Assembly (NCBI GenBank): GCA_039105265.1
Contig: JAPFFF010000013.1
Coordinates: 2,728,001-2,792,000, forward strand
Length of the DNA stretch: 64,000 bases
Origin: Tritrichomonas musculus
Taxonomy: Eukaryota; Parabasalia; Tritrichomonadida; Tritrichomonadidae
Direction: 5' to 3'
Shown here: positions 61,467 through 64,000 of the stretch, one piece after another
Layout of the letters: each line of letters begins with the position of its first letter
Numbering within the stretch: position 1 is the first letter of the stretch
The notes under the pieces: generated by a model
Told to the model about the DNA's origin: nothing
The model's database searches: none
What the model saw: the letters and a program-made list of their open reading frames with translations, nothing else
Made by a program: the position numbers and the translations under genes

Positions 61467-61746
61467 TAAAAAAATGGTAAGTTTTTGATTTTTTGTTAAA
61501 ACCTATAGGCAAGAAGGAACTTTTTTCATTGATTTTTAACAAATGCTATTTTTTAAGAGTATTTAGAATTTTATTTTACTGCGCATATTAAACCTTTGAA
61601 TTGAAGTTTTGTAATAAAATTTTTGAATAAACCATTGAAAAATTAAGAGAAAGTAGGGCAAAAAGAAAAAATAAGTAGGGCAAAAAATTTTAATCCATTA
61701 CCGGATAATTCATAAATTAGGTTCAAAGTAATATTTTACACTACTA
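61236..61746. other. Spacer with TA microsatellite
   Basis: A (TA)n run of about 14 nt lies at 61411-61424, and the right TIR of the 2-kb element at 61453-61466. Further on, AGTAGGGCAAAAA is repeated twice (about 61654 and 61676). No gene is seen. Confidence 0.55.
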
Positions 61747-64000
61747 ATGAACTCAAGATATACTAAAGCTTATAATCCAAGAAATAAAATGCATGATCCA
61801 AATGATAGTTATTTGATCAATTTAAATAATTATAAAATATGCAGAAAACTTAAATCAGGTGGATTTGGTACAGTTTATTTGATTCAAAATAAGTACAACA
61901 ACAAATATTTTGCAGCAAAAGTCAATCGTTTCCAAGGAAGCGAAAAATATAGTCTTTTGAATAGACGTGAAATTAGCATTTTAATTCAAATACAGCATCC
62001 AACCATTGTTGAATTTGTTGGCTATTCTAATAAAGATTTCAATGGTCTTGATCAAACGACAATTATAATGAAATTCATGAGTAAAGGTTCTCTTTCAGAT
62101 TTAATTGAAAAAGAAATCAGAGGTCTTTGTCCAAGTGATTATGATAATACAAAGCGCCAAATTATCCTAATTGGTATAGCACGGGGGATGATGATATTGC
62201 ATAGCAAAAATGTAATTCATCGTGACTTAAAGTCAGCCAATGTTCTCCTTGATGACAACTATAATCCATGTATCACAGATTTTGGCCTCTCCAAATTTTT
62301 TGATCCAAATCATTCAATGGAGCAATCAGAATTCCAAATTGGAACAATCACTTACATGGCACCTGAAGTTCTAAAAGGATTAAATTACAATGAAAAAGCA
62401 GATGTTTATTCTTTTGGTATCTTAATGTATGAAGTCTTAAATTCAACAAAAGCTTACAAAATTGAAATTGATAGAAATATTACAGCAATTGTTCTTGCTA
62501 ACAAAATCAAAAAAGGTTATAGGCCTAAGTTTACAGTTAATGTCAATGAAGCTTTGAAAAGTCTAGTGATGAGCTGTTGGTCTATGGATATAAATGAAAG
62601 ACCCACTTTTTCAGAAATATTCCAAAAATTAAGCTTACTTAGAAATGGAAACTTTGTGCCTTTTAATTCCAGAAAACTTGTTTATTTAGAAAAGAAAAGA
62701 GCAATGGAATACTGCTTAAATGATGTGGATTTTGATGAAATATTTGAATATATTCAAAAAGTTTCTATTGAAAAATCGGTCATAAAGAAACCTTTGATAG
62801 TCAAACCTCAGCCAACAATTGCGAGTAATAAAAAGGTGGAAACAAGATCGACTGTCATGCCTCCATCTTCCCCTAGATCAAGTAATGTTTCGCCTCGTTT
62901 AGTTTATCTTAAAGAAAATCGCCAAAAGATAGAAGTATATGACAATTTATATAATCATATTGAAGAGCCAATATACCTCCAACTATCATTTCTTTCTGAG
63001 ATAATTGAGAGAAATCCTAATGTTAATCCATTTGTTATTAAATTGAAAAAATTTTTGGAATTTTTATCCGATAGCGATGAATACTCTTTTTTCAAATATG
63101 AATTAAATCGTAATGAAAATGAAATTATAGATGAACCACAAATTTATATTAAGTTTAATTTGACAGAAAAATTGGTTTCTAATTCTTATTTTATTAAACA
63201 AGAATTCATTGATGTTTTGAAAGAATTCAATAAGGTTTATATTGAAATTGACTTCAAATCAAATTTTTTTGGCTCATATATAGGTACAATTATAAACATT
63301 CAAAAAGCATATATATGCAAAATTGCAGTATCAGCCATTTTTGACGATTTTCTTCATATAAAAACAATTTTAAAACAATACAAAATAATTGAAGTTGTTA
63401 AATTAAATATTTCAAATCCAAATATAAATTGTTTGGAGAATTTTTTTGAATGTTCATCATTGAAGTTTTTTTTTGTAAATAATAGACATAATTGTCCTCT
63501 AAACAGTATAAAAAATAATGCTTTCAAAAATTGCTTATCATTGCAAGAATTTGCAATCCCTCCCTTAATAAAAAGTATTGGAAGAAATGCCTTTCAAGGA
63601 TGTATTTCTTGTCGCAAAATTTATAGTTCTTTTGGATATTATCAAATTAAAAAAAATGCTTTTCAAGGATGCTTCACATTAAGAACAATTATTTTGAATG
63701 ACATTGGATCTTTAGGATTAAATGCTTGTGAAGGTTGTACTTCGTTAAAATGTGTTAATATTAACTCTATTGAGAAGTTGTGTTCGAATGCTTTTAAAGG
63801 ATGCTACTCCTTGGAAGAAATAACAATTAAAAATATTGGCATAATTGATTCTAATGCATTTGAAGGTTGCACTTCATTAAAAATAATTAAAGTTGACCAT
63901 ATTAAAAGAATTAATTCAAGCGCTTTTAAGGGATGTCAATCTTTAGAAGAAATAACAACCGAAAGTATTGACATAATTGATTCTAATGCATTTGAAGGTT
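61747..64000 (+). CDS. TKL-type kinase fused to BspA-like LRRs (runs off window)
   Basis: The frame from ATG 61747 is open to the window end (751 codons so far). Residues about 30-297 are a complete kinase: SGGFGTVYLI (about 38), AAKVN, VIHRDLKSANVLLDD (HRD about 158), ITDFGLSKF (DFG about 178), GTITYMAPEV, DVYSFGILMYEVL and CWSMDINERPTF, all typical of the TKL group and fully catalytic. A Ser/Pro linker (about 345-390) and an unassigned region follow. From about residue 580 come BspA-type LRRs (NAFKNCLSLQEFAIPPLIKS, NAFQGC, SNAFKGCYSLEEITI), the last ones nearly identical in tandem. An LRR sensor or binding surface coupled to a kinase is a receptor-like layout, but no membrane segment is visible in this part, so it is probably cytoplasmic. 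Confidence 0.9.
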   Translation, partial: MNSRYTKAYNPRNKMHDPNDSYLINLNNYKICRKLKSGGFGTVYLIQNKYNNKYFAAKVNRFQGSEKYSLLNRREISILIQIQHPTIVEFVGYSNKDFNGLDQTTIIMKFMSKGSLSDLIEKEIRGLCPSDYDNTKRQIILIGIARGMMILHSKNVIHRDLKSANVLLDDNYNPCITDFGLSKFFDPNHSMEQSEFQIGTITYMAPEVLKGLNYNEKADVYSFGILMYEVLNSTKAYKIEIDRNITAIVLANKIKKGYRPKFTVNVNEALKSLVMSCWSMDINERPTFSEIFQKLSLLRNGNFVPFNSRKLVYLEKKRAMEYCLNDVDFDEIFEYIQKVSIEKSVIKKPLIVKPQPTIASNKKVETRSTVMPPSSPRSSNVSPRLVYLKENRQKIEVYDNLYNHIEEPIYLQLSFLSEIIERNPNVNPFVIKLKKFLEFLSDSDEYSFFKYELNRNENEIIDEPQIYIKFNLTEKLVSNSYFIKQEFIDVLKEFNKVYIEIDFKSNFFGSYIGTIINIQKAYICKIAVSAIFDDFLHIKTILKQYKIIEVVKLNISNPNINCLENFFECSSLKFFFVNNRHNCPLNSIKNNAFKNCLSLQEFAIPPLIKSIGRNAFQGCISCRKIYSSFGYYQIKKNAFQGCFTLRTIILNDIGSLGLNACEGCTSLKCVNINSIEKLCSNAFKGCYSLEEITIKNIGIIDSNAFEGCTSLKIIKVDHIKRINSSAFKGCQSLEEITTESIDIIDSNAFEG

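Noticed and set aside
1-64000. Bacterial origin with operons
   Set aside because: The gene families (RCC1, Hsp70 with kinase, E2F-like, BTB), the absence of ribosome-binding sites, isolated gene spacing and poly-A/T-rich intergenic DNA are eukaryotic.

Overview
The window is eukaryotic, very AT-rich DNA (roughly three quarters A+T by eye) with long homopolymer runs. Its gene families are typical of trichomonads: BspA-like leucine-rich repeats, DUF3447/ankyrin proteins, TKL-type kinases fused to Sel1 repeats, BTB-F5/8C proteins and initiator-like TCA(C/T)T motifs 11-24 nt before start codons. A stretch at about 30.4-31.3 kb carries a rodent B1 SINE. That points to a trichomonad living in a mouse, most likely a Tritrichomonas such as T. 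musculus or T. muris (inference). The standard genetic code fits.

Layout. 0.2-2.4 kb: DUF3447/ankyrin gene with scattered ankyrin modules. 3.3-5.9 kb: RCC1-coiled coil-kinase gene. 6.3-6.7 kb: C-terminal remnant of an M3 peptidase. 6.7-15.3 kb: gene-poor, repeat-rich land with an ABC-transporter relic, a foldback, a helicase fragment beside a 45-bp inverted repeat, and minisatellites. 15.3-17.9 kb: an Hsp70-kinase chimera whose kinase half is a near-perfect copy of the one at 4.9-5.9 kb. 18.7-19.7 kb: E2F/DP-like factor. 19.8-20.6 kb: the other part of an M3 peptidase. 20.7-25.2 kb: kinase-Sel1 protein. 25.8-26.6 kb: broken kinase-Sel1 gene holding a local inversion. 27.5-29.7 kb: DUF3447-ankyrin-BspA gene. 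30.4-31.3 kb: mouse-like DNA. 32.3-34.0 kb: head-to-head inverted duplication of a His/Gly-rich gene. 34.4-37.2 kb: ankyrin/BspA relics and nested terminal-inverted-repeat elements. 38.0-42.9 kb: membrane-anchored GH81 beta-1,3-glucanase with discoidin-type domains, split by one frameshift. 43.4-44.3 kb: MITE-like element. 44.4-45.9 kb: BTB-F5/8C protein. 46.0-53.7 kb: giant two-kinase/Sel1 gene split by one frameshift. 54-59 kb: membrane flavodoxin-like protein, small proteins, BspA and amino-acid transporter pseudogenes, and a 59-residue Gly/His repeat peptide. 59.5-61.5 kb: a 2-kb TIR element. 61.7-64.0 kb: kinase-BspA gene running off the window.

Two themes stand out. First, signalling modules (kinase, Sel1, RCC1, Hsp70, ankyrin, BspA) are shuffled and recopied, with visible breakpoints. 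Second, there is a high load of fresh pseudogenes (single frameshifts, single stops, partial deletions) next to intact paralogues, as expected of a repeat-driven, expanding trichomonad genome. All identifications come from reading motifs; no database search was run.
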